Shown one piece after another: positions 11,155 through 22,799 of a stretch of 64,000 bases of DNA. The notes beneath the pieces are model-generated. The model saw only the letters and a list, made by a program, of their open reading frames with translations, ran no database searches and was not told the DNA's origin. Every line of letters begins with the position of its first letter. Within the stretch, counting starts at the first letter, position 1. The stretch comes from Catonia carolina (Eukaryota > Arthropoda > Insecta > Hemiptera > Achilidae): NCBI GenBank assembly GCA_035578175.1, contig JAQMRL010000002.1, positions 135,100,171 through 135,164,170 of the forward strand. The letters run 5' to 3'. The position numbers were made by a program, and so were the translations under genes.

Positions 11155-12102
11155 ACTTTCTCTTGCCTATATGAATATAGGCTTATAGGAAGGAAAGTAT
11201 TGTTTTCATGTCGATTTTTCGAAACCGAGTTTTCACCGGATCTACTCGTTTTCAGACCCCCCTGAACCCAAAAACATGTTTTTAGCGATTGGTCTGTGTG
11301 TGTGTGTGTGTGTATGTGTGTGCGTGTGTGTGTGTATGCGTGCGTGTAAACAGAGTATCTCAAGAACGAAACATTGTACGAACTTGAAACTTAAGTTACA
11401 TACCACTACCGAACACGACACGAATATTTTCATCAAAATCGCTCAACCGGAAGTAGTAGTTTATTCGTGTAACTTTCACTTTTTTGCGATTTTCTCAAAA
11501 ATGGGTCGTACGATTTTTTTTAAAATCGCCTGGTTTACTAAATTTTTTAAACTCTACAAGATAGGGTAGGCGCCATGTTTGCTGAAATTCTTGGTGCGGC
11601 TATTTTCACGTAAAACAATTGTTTTTTTTAAGATTGCGGCTTTAATATGCATTTCAACGCAAAAATTTATATAATAAAAAATGTAGAAAATTTAAAAACC
11701 TACAACTTTTGTTTCAAATATTTTTTTGTATAACGCTTTGTTTAGCGGTAATTAGCGATTTTCTGTTTTTTTCTCACGAAAACGTATGAAAAATCGATAT
11801 TTTAAAAATTTCAGCCTTAGTATGCACTTTACGACAAAAGTGTATATAATCAAATTTATAGGAAATTAAAAGATCAACAACTTTTATTTAAAGCATTTTT
11901 CTCTATAAAGCCTAGTTAGTGTGAAAGAGTGATTTTCCGTATTTGTAAGCCAAACTGAGGTTGATTTTCATTTTGCGTCTTTTACTCATGATTAAAATAA
12001 GGTTATGTTTTTGTCTATTTCTAATATTTTATTACTAATGTTAGGTTTATTGTTAATTATTTGCATTGGCAAGAGAAAGTTGTGTGAGTGACCACCAGAT
12101 TT
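11155..12102 (+). mobile_element. HINE-like repeat, full copy 2
   Basis: ACTTTCTCTTGCC at 11155-11167 and GGCAAGAGAAAGT at 12068-12080, with an interrupted (GT)n tract at about 11293-11346. The 3' stem-loop is damaged: a few bases of its second arm are missing after GTGTGAGTG. It is collinear with copy 1 throughout. Confidence 0.6.
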
Positions 12103-12113
12103 TTTTTTTTTTT

Positions 12114-12185
12114 ACTTTCTATTGCCCTGAATGAATATTTAGGGAAGGAAAGTACTGCATTGTTTTCATGTCGATTTATCGAGAT
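12114..12185 (+). mobile_element. Head fragment of the second HINE-like subfamily after copy 2
   Basis: After a T-run it begins ACTTTCTATTGCCCTGAATG and stays alignable with the fragment at 10656-10740 for about 70 bp. It then breaks into a mariner fragment. Confidence 0.55.
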
Positions 12186-12200
12186 TTTGCAAATGAAATG

Positions 12201-12235
12201 CAAAAATGTTTGTACTGTCAGTACAAACATTTTTG
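12201..12235. repeat. Perfect hairpin at a mariner breakpoint
   Basis: Two 17-base arms (12201-12217 and 12219-12235) are exact reverse complements around one base. The right arm is ordinary mariner sequence that continues to 12536. The left arm is an inverted copy of it. Confidence 0.85.
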
Positions 12236-12536
12236 TTTTCATTACTTTGTTCACGATTGAAAATGACCCAAATTTTTTGGAAACGATAATAACATGTGAT
12301 CAAACGTTGGTTTTTACTTATGACCCACAAACGAAGCGCCAATCCATGCACTGGAAGAGCCGAACTTCACCGAGAGCCAAAAACCTCGAATGAGCAAATC
12401 AAAATTTAAAGCAATGATGATTGTTTTTTTTTGATATCCATGAAATTGTGTACCTTCACTGCGTCCTGAAGGTCAAAATTAATCAATATTACTACCTTGA
12501 GGTACTTTCTAAACTACGTCAAAGAATAAGGAAAAT
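12219..12536 (+). pseudogene. Mariner (DD34D type) transposase fragment
   Basis: The reading frame shows TYDPQTKRQSMHWKSRTSPR, the region just after the first catalytic aspartate of mariner transposases. A FFDIHEIVYLH segment follows after stop codons. The same sequence is present on the other strand in the element at 17072-18017. Both transposon ends are missing. Confidence 0.7.
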
Positions 12537-12654
12537 AAGTCCTATAAGGAAAATAAGGATTAATTTAATAAGGAAAATAATAAGAATTCCACATTCGAAA
12601 GAGTAGCGATTGTATACCTTTGTGACTGTACCGTTGTTGCATGGTGAGGGGCGA

Positions 12655-12890
12655 AGAGTGGAGTAGATAAACACAGAAGCGGTTTGTGCCAATGCGAATT
12701 GTCCAAGGTATACCTGGATGTCTTAAGATATGGCACACTAGCATATCCCTTCTTCTGGGAAGATGCTTCCATATACTTCTTTTTTCATCCACTTGCCTAA
12801 GGACCACTAAATTACTTATTTTTTCCACCTTTCTAATCTTTAACATTTTCCTATAACACCACATTTCACAAGTTAAAATCAGAAAAATTA
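12655..12890 (-). pseudogene. RTE-like LINE, C-terminal fragment
   Basis: The minus strand reads MWCYRKMLKIRKVEKISNLV and then VDEKRSIWKHLPRRRD and HILRHPG. This is the conserved tail of endonuclease/reverse transcriptase polyproteins of the type also found at 31717-33558 and at 36060-36527. It is cut on both sides. Confidence 0.6.
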
Positions 12891-13006
12891 AAAACAAGTT
12901 TTTAAAGCAATTAACAACAAGGTACATGAACATTTTTTATGTTCAGTCAATCTAATTACAATTACAACCTTTACCTCATATTCTTACAAATAACAGACTT
13001 GTTTAA

Positions 13007-16000
13007 GGGGAGGGGACACTCCGGTGAAAAATACCGATTTCCGACAAAAAAGTCGTATTTCAGGTTTTAACGATTTCTTGTTGTTTGAAATTTTCTTTTT
13101 CTTGTGGTATATTCAGTTTATGCTAATGTGCCCCCCAAAATTAATTATTTTAATTTTTGTAAGTCACTGCGCGCGCAAAATATGAATAATAGGTGGGAAT
13201 TACCATATTTTGTTGCTTTACAACATTATGTAATTTACAATTTATTTTTGTTTAGACACGTAGGGATATTTTATTTTCCTCAAAGGGAATTTCTTGGTAC
13301 TATGTAATTCTGTTTATCATCTGTTATGACGTAGTATTTGTATATTTTGTGACGAAGTGAAGATACGTTTCGGTAGTGCTAATTTCAAAACTATTTTATT
13401 TTTGTAATCGGTTCTAACATTTTAGTAATACTACATTTAATTATAAAACATTTTATGCTAGGTATTAGTTATATTAGTTATTATTATAGTGAACTGTTTA
13501 GTGAAGTACAATAAAGTAATCGTAGTTCATGATTTTAGGTTAGGTTGTTTGTTTACGTTTTAGTGCTACAGTAGTAAAACTTTCATTGACAATTTCGTGT
13601 TAGAAATAATCGTATAAATAATTTTAAAATGCATAGAATTAGTGACAGTAGATGTGATAAAAAAAAACGTCCTTCAAAAAAAACAAATAAAGGAAGAAAT
13701 TTAGCTGCAAAGAGATGGAAGCATGATGAAACAAATTTGTCCTATGAAAATAAAGAACCCTCTAGCCCTACATTTTTTGAACCGCAGCCATCCACATCAA
13801 CATGTTTACCTCCTATTTCAACAATAGTAAGTACACCATTGTCTAGATGGCAGAAAAAATTACAAAGGTCTGAAACAACTCTAACTACAGAAACTTGCAT
13901 AACAAATAATTACATACTGTTCCATACTACACAGTTGAAGCTTTTGTTTGAAAAGTACAAATGTTTTGAGTGTAACAAGCAAACATTAAATGTAGAATTA
14001 GGAAATCTATCAGGATTTGCTGCAAATGTGATTGTCACTTGCACATCATGCAGTTCAATTTCCAACTTATATAGTAGTCCAAGAGTTGTATCCGAGTCAT
14101 CAAGGCCTCCTTTCGATGTCAATGAAAGGATGGTTGAAAGTTTTGTAGAAATTGGTAGGGGACATGCAGGGTTAGAAAAATTCTCAATGCACATGGGAAT
14201 GAATTGTATCTCATCGGCAAGTTATTACGAACAATTTGATTTTGTAACAAAACGTACTTCACTTATACGTGAAGAAGTTTTAAAAATTGCCCACAATGCC
14301 GTTCGACAGGCACATATGGAAGCCAATGGTGATGTTACAAATGAAGATACCAATACAATTGACATAATGGTTTCTTCTGATGGCACATGGCAGAAGCGTG
14401 GGCATACATCTTTATTTGGCATTGGAATTGCTATAGATGTACTGACTGGGTTGGTTGTGGATTACAAAATTTTATCTAAATATTGTAGTACTTGTAAAAT
14501 TAATTCTAAAAAAATGGGTATAAATAACAACAATTTAAAAAAATGGTATGACCAACACAAGGAGAGTGGTAATTGTGAAGAAAATTATAATGGTTCTTCT
14601 AATGCCATGGAAGTGTTTGCTGCTGAAGCTATTTGGAAACGCTCCATTACTTTTTGTAATATGAGATACACGACTGTACTCTCAGATGGAGATGCAAAAA
14701 CGTTATCTCATCTTCAGAGTTTGAACGTTTATGGATCAGATGTTTCTATAAACAAAGAGGAATGTCTAAATCATATGGCCAAACGTGTAGGAACAGGCTT
14801 GAGGAAAGTCATCAGCGAATGGCGTACAAAGGGTGTAACATTGGGTGGGAAAAAAGAAGGTAGTTTGACGGCAGAAACTGTTCTCAAGCTTACTAACTTT
14901 TATAGAGCAGCTATAAAAAATAACACACCCAATGTTCAAAATATGAAGACTGCAATATTTGCAACTTTGTACCATTGTAAATCAACAGATGCTAATCCAC
15001 AACATCAAAAGTGTCCTGGAGGAGAACAGTCATGGTGCTTTCATAACCGAGCTATCGCTACAGGCAACAAACCGCCAAAACATGATAAGAGCACCATGAA
15101 GACAGTTCTTAGTGAAGCAGTAGTAGGAAAAATTCTACCTGTTTATCAGCGATTAGCATCTAATGAACTGCTTGAGCGTTGCGCTAGTGGCAAAACACAG
15201 AATGCCAATGAATCGTTACATAGCATTATCTGGAATAAATGTCCCAAGGAAGTATTTGTGTCAAAAAAAAATTAGAAATAGCTGTACTTTCAGCAATAAG
15301 TGAATTTAATATGGGTTGCGAGGCCACAGTTCGTTTAAAAAAGAAAGTACAAAATGTTGATATCAGTCAATCAACTGAAAAAATTAGTATGGCTAGAGAT
15401 AAACGGCGGATTCAAGAAAGTGTGAAAAAAAGTAGTGAAAGTGGGAAAAAATCAAGAAAAAATATTCAGAAAAGTAAATCATTTCAAGAAAAAAAACACC
15501 AAAAGTCTGAAGGAGTTATGTATGCAGCTGGGAGTTTTTAAATAGTTATAGTGAGTGTTTCATTTTTATAAATTAGTTTCAAAACTTTAAGCGTGTTTTT
15601 CTCAAACTGAATTTTCGCATGTTTTTTTAAATTAAAAATGCTCCATGGAATGCATTTAGTAACCAATTTTAATGAAATTTTTTCTGCATACTTCAAAAAT
15701 CATATACAAAAAAGTGACATATCCTTTTTTCTGTGGAATACATAGTTGATATTTTAAAAATTTTTTATTATCGTCATGACGTTACTTTTTGCGTAAACAA
15801 TGAAAAAGAAGAAGTAAAAATTTTTTTTATCAAAACTAATAACCAGAATGCAAAAACCATATGTCAGTTTGTTCAGTTTTTCAAAACAAACATTTTAATA
15901 TAAAAAAAACCTTAAAAAGTTGATACTGAAGTTCCGTGGAGCATTTTTTGTGAAAGGTTTCGGTTAATAAAAAAAAATCCATAACTTGGAAAAAAATTAA

Positions 16001-16116
16001 GATAAAATTGTGAAAAAATTAGGATTTGATTGTCTAATTGTATTTATTATTTGGTTAAAATTTAAAAAAAAAATGGTAGAAACTAAAGAAATCGCAGATT
16101 TCACAGGAGTGTCCCC
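13007..16116 (+). mobile_element. Kolobok/Mutator-type DNA transposon, 3.1 kb, TTAA flanks
   Basis: TTAA stands at both borders (13003-13006 and 16117-16120). The right end, inverted, reads GGGGACACTCCTGTGAAA. The left end reads GGGGAGGGGACACTCCGGTG, the same repeat preceded by five extra bases. Between them lies one large transposase frame. A TTAA target duplication plus a transposase with a DGTWQKRG motif suggests the Kolobok superfamily. Classical Mutators make 8-11 bp duplications, and I see none here. The family name is an inference. Confidence 0.7.
13629..15541 (+). CDS. Mutator/Kolobok-like DDE transposase, one frameshift near the C-terminus
   Basis: Cut-and-paste transposase. The main frame (13629-15275) gives 548 residues. 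A basic, Ser/Pro-rich N-terminus is followed by a C-x2-C...C-x2-C zinc-binding region (about residues 112-145). The catalytic core has D251 in SSDGTWQKRG, D353 in VLSDGDAK, a CLNHMAKRVGTGLRK helix and E528 in NANESLHSIIW. At a run of nine A (about 15263-15271) the frame breaks. The continuation to 15541 is open in another frame and gives a Lys/Ser-rich tail, so one extra A would yield about 635 residues. The break could be a real mutation or a homopolymer sequencing error. The ORF is otherwise open, so this copy is young. It sits between the element's TIRs and is not a host gene. Confidence 0.75.
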
Positions 16117-16344
16117 TTAAAAAACAAATTCATTACCTAACTTACAGTTTTCAAATGTAAAAATCATTATTAGAACAAATCAGCTTGAAAATAATTTTTT
16201 AAATTATTTTTACAATCTCTCATTGTTAACGTTACTAATACCATACAAAATATTAATATTTCCTTATAAAAATACACAATATTACTTAAAATATTTTACA
16301 ATCTAAAACTATACATAAGAACAATTTTTTTAAATATATTTTTT

Positions 16345-16492
16345 CTTTAAATTTAATTTAACGTCGCATCAACTACAAGGTCATTAGCGACGACGTTGGG
16401 GTGTAACTGTGTGTAATGAGGATGAAATTATTTTTTGTAACGTATGAAAATATGCCGTGCCTGAGTGGGATTCGAACCCAGGACCGCATGAT
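16345..16492 (-). mobile_element. tRNA-derived SINE, 5'-truncated
   Basis: On the minus strand it starts at a B box (GGGTTCGAATCCCACTCAGG). It continues through a body with AACGTCGTCGCTAATGACC and ends GTTGATGCGACGTTAAAT. A plus-strand copy with the same body and tail lies at 24765-24898. Confidence 0.7.
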
Positions 16493-17069
16493 GAAAATAT
16501 AAAAAATATAAAAACAATATTTTTAAAATATTGTTTACAAGTATTTAATTGTTAAATTACAAATACACATGCAATTTTAATAACAATTGAAAATTAAGCT
16601 ATTTAAATAACAATTTATAAAATATACAGTAAATTATGTAACTTTACAAAGGCTACAAGAAATATTAAACAGAAAATAATTCCTTTTAGAAGGTTAACAT
16701 AACCTTGAAGTAGATATTATTTTTTCTCTGACCCACTAACTATGCTAGGCATTATAAAAAAACAGTGCACTATTATTCATCACATACATTTTTCTTCATG
16801 TAATGGTGTAGCTATGGAGCATGGAGTGTACAATCATAAAAGCAGGGTGATAGTAAACGAAGAAAGCTTAAACATATTACTGCTAATAGTTTTATTGATG
16901 AACCAATTTTTTAACAAGTTCTCCAGATGAAGCACAGAGATTCATAATGTTAGTGTGTTTTATTATATTGTTTTGAGTTGATAATAATATCTGTATCAGA
17001 ATAAAACTAGTTAATTTTAGTCGAAAAACGTTCTCCATACAAAGTCTGCTCCTGTATTTCTTCTTCAAA
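16493..17069. other. Intergenic, nothing recognised
   Basis: AT-rich sequence without a supported gene or repeat boundary. Confidence 0.4.
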
Positions 17070-17071
17070 TA

Positions 17072-18017
17072 TGAGGTGTGGCTATTAAATAATGAGACTG
17101 ACGTTTTAAAAAATTTAATTTTAATTTTATACATAATCACTTTTTGTCACCTTCAATATACACTCCTTCTCTACCCCTACAATGCTCCATGAGAATTTTT
17201 CATCGTTGGAAACAGTCTGGAAGTCATCTTCTGTCTGCTCCTTCAGGACACATGCCGTTTTCTCTTTAACAGCTTCCACAGACTCAAATCTTGTTCCTTT
17301 TAATGCAGATTTCACCTTAGGGAACAGGTAGAAGTCACATGGTGCAAGATCTGGTGAATAAGGTGGATGTTCTAACACTGAGATGCTGTACTTGGCTAGG
17401 AACCTCTTGACAGATAACGCAGAATGAGCTGGTGCATTGTCTTGGTGGAGAACCCATGATTTGTTCTTCCACATATCGGGGCGCTTTTTTCTTACTCTCT
17501 GATGTACTTTAGAAAGTACCTCAAGGTAGTAATATTGATTAATTATTTAATCTTCAGGAACCTAGTGAAGGTACACAATCCCATGGATATAAAAAAAAAA
17601 CAATAATCATTGCTTTATATTTTGACAAGCTCATTTGAGCTTTTTTGACTCTCGGTGAAGTTTGACTCTTCCAGTGCATGGATTGGTGCTTCGTTTCCGG
17701 ATCATAAGTAAAAAAACACATTTCATCACGTTATTATCGTTTCCAAAAATTTGGGTCATTTTCAATCGCGTACAAAAAATAGTCAGTACAAACATTTTTA
17801 CGAGCTTCATTTCAAACATTTTTGAGCGGCACATGTTCTGAAAGAGCTGACAGAAGATGACTTCCAGCACTGTTTCCAACAATGGAAAATTCGCGTGGAG
17901 CGTTGTAGGGATAGAGAAGGAGTGTATATTGAAGGTAACAATAAGTGATTATGTTTGTATAAAATAAAAATACAATTTTTTACAACATCAGTCTCGTTAT
18001 TTAATAGCCACACCTCG
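17072..18017. mobile_element. Snap-back mariner (DD34D): both ends are inverted copies of the 3' end
   Basis: Bounded by TA (17070-17071 and 18018-18019), with ends (T/C)GAGGTGTGGCTATTAAATA in inverse orientation. The left arm (17072-17254) and the right arm (about 17827-18017) both encode the transposase C-terminus and 3' UTR, pointing towards each other. The middle carries more of the same transposase on the minus strand only. The true 5' end of the transposon is absent. Confidence 0.8.
17165..17815 (-). pseudogene. Mariner DD34D transposase remnant
   Basis: The best piece (17474-17165) shows HQDNAPAHSALSVKRFLAKY and PPYSPDLAPCDFYLF. The second and third catalytic aspartates are separated by 34 residues, the mariner spacing. 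Upstream, to about 17815, the region around the first aspartate is scrambled by stops and frameshifts. It cannot encode an active enzyme. Confidence 0.75.
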
Positions 18018-18879
18018 TATTTAGAGAGTAGCATAGCCAACGTAGGCAAGAAAGTCTTTGACACTGAAATCCGTGTTTAAATGGCTATTAATGTAGTAGG
18101 CTGGCATTCTCAATGATTAGAAGAATAGGAGTCTAATAAAATAGGGGAATAATGAATAGAAAGGTTCTCTTTTTTTTAATTTTCATAATTTCCAAAAATC
18201 CATAAATAGTCTCTTTCAAAACATTACCGATTTCAGAATTTAAGATCTTTCACTAAAAACAAAAAGAAAACTAGCCATAAGCAGAAGACTGAAATGTGGA
18301 GAGCAAAATGGATTGAAATTGTGTAGAAAGTTATTTAATTTGGTGTTTAGTGATGATATTTGACATACGTACTTATTCATAAACAATAACAACACTGTAT
18401 AAAAATTATAATGCACTGAAAACTTTGATTATATATTAGGTTTAATACAATAGTTTTTGTTGTAATAAAATACAGTGTAATTTAATACACGGTTTCAAAT
18501 GAATCAAAAATAACTCACATACTAGTCAATAATATTTTCTACACCAAGACGTCGCTTAAAAGAAACTATTAGGCCTGCTACATTTTTTCATCAACGTACA
18601 ATATATATTTTTTTATGGTGGTAGAAAACTGCTTGCTCTGTCCGAATGAATTACATTAAATTTTGACAGGTTGGAAGTTGTTGAGTTAATTTAAAAAAAA
18701 TGATATTTAGTACGATAGTTTACTTACTTCTATGTATTTTGACAGAAATCGTTGCTTCTATTGTGTAAGTACACCTACAATAAAATATTTTTTGTTTCTC
18801 AACTTTAAACTTCCAGTGGTAACAAAAATCTTACTGCTTAGGTAACTGTGGTGACAGATCATCTTACGATTTAGCTTCA
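18018..18879. other. Intergenic, nothing recognised
   Basis: No gene or repeat boundary that I can support. Confidence 0.4.
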
Positions 18880-19712
18880 TTCACTCATGATTAATTAGAT
18901 TTGTTTTTCATTTTACATTGTTTACTCATGGGTAAACAATATATATAAAATACAGAAAATCAAAAATTGCCTCTAAACTAGGCTTTTTAGAAAAAAAATT
19001 AAAATAAAAGTTGTAGGTTTTTTAATTTAGGGGCTACTATAACTTTGATTATACACACTTTTGTCATAAAATGCATACTGAGGTTGCAATCTTAAAAATC
19101 CTATTTTTTATAGAATATCAAGAAAAAACCCAGCAAATCACAAATTACTGCTAAATTAAGCATTATAAAAAACAATGTTATAAAACAAAAGTTTTAAATT
19201 TTTACATTTTCTACAACTTTAATTATATACACTTTTGCTCTAAAAACATTAAGGCTGTAAACTAAAAAAAAAATTTTATGTGAGAGAGCTGCCTTCCCAA
19301 TAATTTCAGCAGACATGGTGCTTACCGTATCTTGTAGAGTATAACAAATGTAGTAAAAGAGGCAATTTAAAAAAAAATTGTAGGAGCCATTTTTGAAAAA
19401 ATCACATAGAAGTGAAAAATCACATGAATAAATAACTACTTCCAATTAACCAGTTTTGATGAAAATGTTTGTGTCGTGTCCTCTAGTGGTACCTAACTTA
19501 AATTTTAAGTTTCAACTTCATACGATGTGTTCTTGAAATATTGTGTTCACATACACACACACAGTGGCAGGCAAACATACAGACCAATCGCTAAAAACTT
19601 TTTTTTGGGTTCAGAGGGTCTGAAATCGTGTATATCCGGTGAAAACTCGATATGAAAACAATACTTTCCTTCCTATTATATTCATATAGGGCAAAGAAAG
19701 CATAATATTAAG
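18880..19712 (-). mobile_element. HINE-like repeat, degraded copy on the minus strand
   Basis: Head at the right (GGCAAAGAAAG near 19691-19702), (CA)n remnant at 19551-19563, then 'tttcagcagacatggtgc' and the shared interior towards 18880. It has many substitutions compared with copies 1-4. Confidence 0.5.
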
Positions 19713-19794
19713 TTGTTAACAAACAAAAAATAGATAACCTAATTTATTCAAAAACAAAGAGGAACATAATAAAATCACAAATTCTAAATTTTTC

Positions 19795-20134
19795 AGTTAA
19801 ATCTAATATCAAGGTTTGTACAATACTTTTGTACAGGTAGGATATATTTTTCTTAGTCTTATCATGCTTCAGAAAGGGGCGTGCATCACTGCAACCCCTT
19901 GCAGGATCAACCACTGAGGTGAAGTACCTCTAATCTATACTGGTAGACAAGGATAAATATTAAGTTATATAAACAAAAAATAAATTATTTATTCAACAAC
20001 AAACAGGAACATAATAAAAACACAAAGTTACATAAATTAAAAATTTTCCTAAAAACCAAACTTCAATTTCTTTTTAATTTGTTACTTTTACTTCTGTATG
20101 AAATTAATAAACAAATTAATCTCTTAATAAGAAA
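19795..20134 (-). other. Shared 3' flank of UGT unit C (former tail and UTR)
   Basis: Downstream of the premature stop this sequence still aligns with the last 24 codons, stop and 3' UTR of units B and A. It has the same tail codons, a poly(A) signal AATAAA at 19993-19988 (minus) and the same 'catgcttcagaaaggggcgtgcatcactg' stretch (compare 29689 and 53950). Confidence 0.75.
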
Positions 20135-20351
20135 CTATGTCGTAAACAGTCCACTAAGGATTATCACAAATAAAATAAACAGAATGTCCAACATGTAATA
20201 CCGATACCAGGTCAAATCCAAAGAAGAAGGTCTTAAATGTGGTGCTCCATTATACCTGAGAACATATTCTACCCACCAAACCGCCGTATCCACGGATGGC
20301 ATTGGTTTGTCTTTCATTATTGATGATTGACGCAACATGTTCTTTTTATAG
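20135..20351 (-). CDS. UGT-like exon 7, unit C, prematurely stopped
   Basis: Acceptor TTTTTAG before 20351. It encodes YKKNMLRQSSIMKDKPMPSV through the membrane segment ILFVIILSGLFTT, then TAG. Units A and B continue for 24 more residues to a KLKRN end, which this copy lacks. Confidence 0.75.
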
Positions 20352-20496
20352 CTAAAAATATAAAAGTACATAATTAATAACATAATTTACAACATTATGT
20401 GTATGAAATGAAGTAATAAACAATTCTTTCTCACATTATGTTTACAGAAAACAATAGACTATTTTAAATTTAAGTTTAGTTGCACAAAATGACCCA

Positions 20497-20620
20497 CCAG
20501 GTTGGTCTACGGGTCAAGTCGTCGCCATGAGTCAGCTGTTTAATAGCTGATTTTTGGAGACGAAGGTTCCAGGTTCAAATCCTAGTGAAGGTAGTTACTT
20601 TTATACAGATTTGAATACAA
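20497..20620 (+). mobile_element. tRNA-derived SINE head
   Basis: An A-box-like TGGTCTACGGGTCAAGTCG is followed about 60 bases later by a B box, AGGTTCAAATCCTAGTG. The body is AT-rich and not clearly delimited on the right. Confidence 0.45.
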
Positions 20621-21776
20621 GACAATGGTTATCTGTGTACCTTGATGTTTGGTGTTTAATTAACCATACTCTCTTGGGAATGGTCAGCCTGTGTCTGTAC
20701 AAGAATACATCACATTTACACTTTCTACACATCATCCTCATCTCATTGGGTCATGGGGTTGCTTATTTTTCAAAATTGAACAGACTGCAACATACACATG
20801 TTGGGAATAAAAAAAAAGTTGGGCAAAATAAAAGGGACTATTGGCTGCCCAGTAGCTTAGTAGTTAGATAAACTGTTTCTTCTTAATTTTACTGTTTTGT
20901 TAATTTGAAAATTAAATACAATAGAGCGTCTAAAATACAAACACTTGAACAACCCTTTTGTCTTACATACATAGTATATATGTTGTAAACTCGGGTAATG
21001 TTCAAGACATTCAGAATGAAAATGAAGATTAGGATAAGAATGACACGAAAGAAAACAACTATGCCATTCCTGCACATACTAAACCATTTACTGCCCTTCA
21101 TATTGCCATATCATGGTTTGTAAAACAGAAAGTACCCAGACACAGCTTCTTCTACTGAAAAAGATTAAGGGTCTGGCAGCTAAAAATAAAATAAAACTTT
21201 CAAACTAACCCAATCTAGAATTACTGACGTTTTCACGTACTCTAAATTCTTAAACGTTATAAAACTAATCTACAGTCCAGCCTCTCTTAGTTTGCTCCTA
21301 ATGTAAACAAATAATGACGTCACTGAGCATGTGCATTATATGAAAATGTGTACACGCTGATTAAAAAGTAACAGCATTTAGTAAAAGCATTCTTCTAAAT
21401 GAAATTGTTAGGCCTACATCATATCATGACTGATGTTTTTAGTACTTTAAGTACTTATAATTTAAATAATAGTTAACTTAATAGGAATACGACATCCATA
21501 AAGTCGTAGACTCTAGCGTGCACCCTGCAGTTGGTGGCTTTTGTTTGTTGACAGTAGGAGCAAACTAAGAACGGCTGAACTATATATACTTTATTGTTTA
21601 CTTGAGATTTTCAGTAGCTACAGTTTTTAAATTTTTTTATCAAGTGATGCAGTCTTATTAGTGAACAGCTCTTTTAAATTTTATGATTTTTAACAAAAGT
21701 TTATTTCCATAATACAATAATATGTTAATAGAATGTAAGTTATATATTATACTATTTTTATTAGCTCTCCTTTTTT
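20621..21776. other. Intron 6 of unit C, duplicated segment
   Basis: Parts of it (for example 20985-21110, with 'gacattcagaatgaaaatgaag') align with 31230-31330 in unit B and 57560-57680 in unit A. No coding sequence. Confidence 0.5.
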
Positions 21777-21907
21777 ACTTTCTCTTGCCTATATGAATAT
21801 ATAGGAAGGAAAGTATTGTTTTCATGTCGATTTTTCGAAATCGAGTTTTCACCGGATCTATACGTTTTCAGACCCCCTGAACCCAAAAAACATGTTTTTA
21901 GCGATTG

Positions 21908-22000
<93 letters not shown>

Positions 22001-22780
22001 CAGAATATCTCAAGAACGGAACATCGTACGAACTTGAAACTTGAAACTTAAGTTACGTACCACTACCGGACTCGACACGAACATTTTCATCAAAATCGGT
22101 CAACCGGAAGTGGTAGTTTATTCGTGTAATTTTTCACTTTTTTGCGATTTTCTCAAAAACTAGTCCTACGATTTTTTTAAAAATCGCCTATTTTACTCAA
22201 TTTTTTTTTCTCTACAATATAAAGTAGGCGCCATGTTTGCTGAAATTCTGCGTGAGTCTGTTTTTACGTAAAAACATTTTCTTTTTAAGATTGCGGCTTT
22301 AATATAAATTTTAGCGCAAAACGTTATATAATAAAAGTTGTAGAAAATGTAAAATTCTACAACTTTTATTTCAAACATTTTTTTGTATAACGCTTAGTTT
22401 AGCGGTAATTTGCGATTTTCTGTTTTTTTTCTCACGAAAACGTGAGAAAAATCGATTTTTTTAACATTTCGGTCTTAGTATGCATTTTAGAACAAAAGTG
22501 TATGTAATTAAATTTATAGAATTAAAAGATCTACAACTTTTGTTTAGAGCATTTTTCTCTACAGAGCCTAGTTTAGCGTGAAAGCGTGATTTTCCGTATT
22601 TTTAAGCCAAACTGAGTTCGATTGTCATTTTGCGTCATTCACTCATGATTAAAATAAGGTTATGTTTATTGAGGTTAGTTTTTGTTTATTTCTAATATTT
22701 TATTAATAATGTTAGGTTTATTTTTAATTATTTGCATTGGCAAGAGAAAGTTGTGTGAGTGTTTCACACCAGATTTTTTA
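21777..22780 (+). mobile_element. HINE-like repeat, full copy 3 (longest GT tract)
   Basis: ACTTTCTCTTGCC at 21777-21789, GGCAAGAGAAAGT at 22739-22751, and an intact 3' stem-loop directly after. The (GT)n tract (about 21909-21998) is close to 90 bp. A small internal duplication of 'acttgaaactt' is also present. It faces copy 4 in inverted orientation about 530 bp away. Confidence 0.6.
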
Positions 22781-22799
22781 GTATAAAAAAAAGTTATGC

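Noticed and set aside
12565..12772. Two overlapping minus-strand frames taken as a gene
   Set aside because: Only the LINE-like part (12655-12890) is meaningful; the rest is out-of-frame decay.
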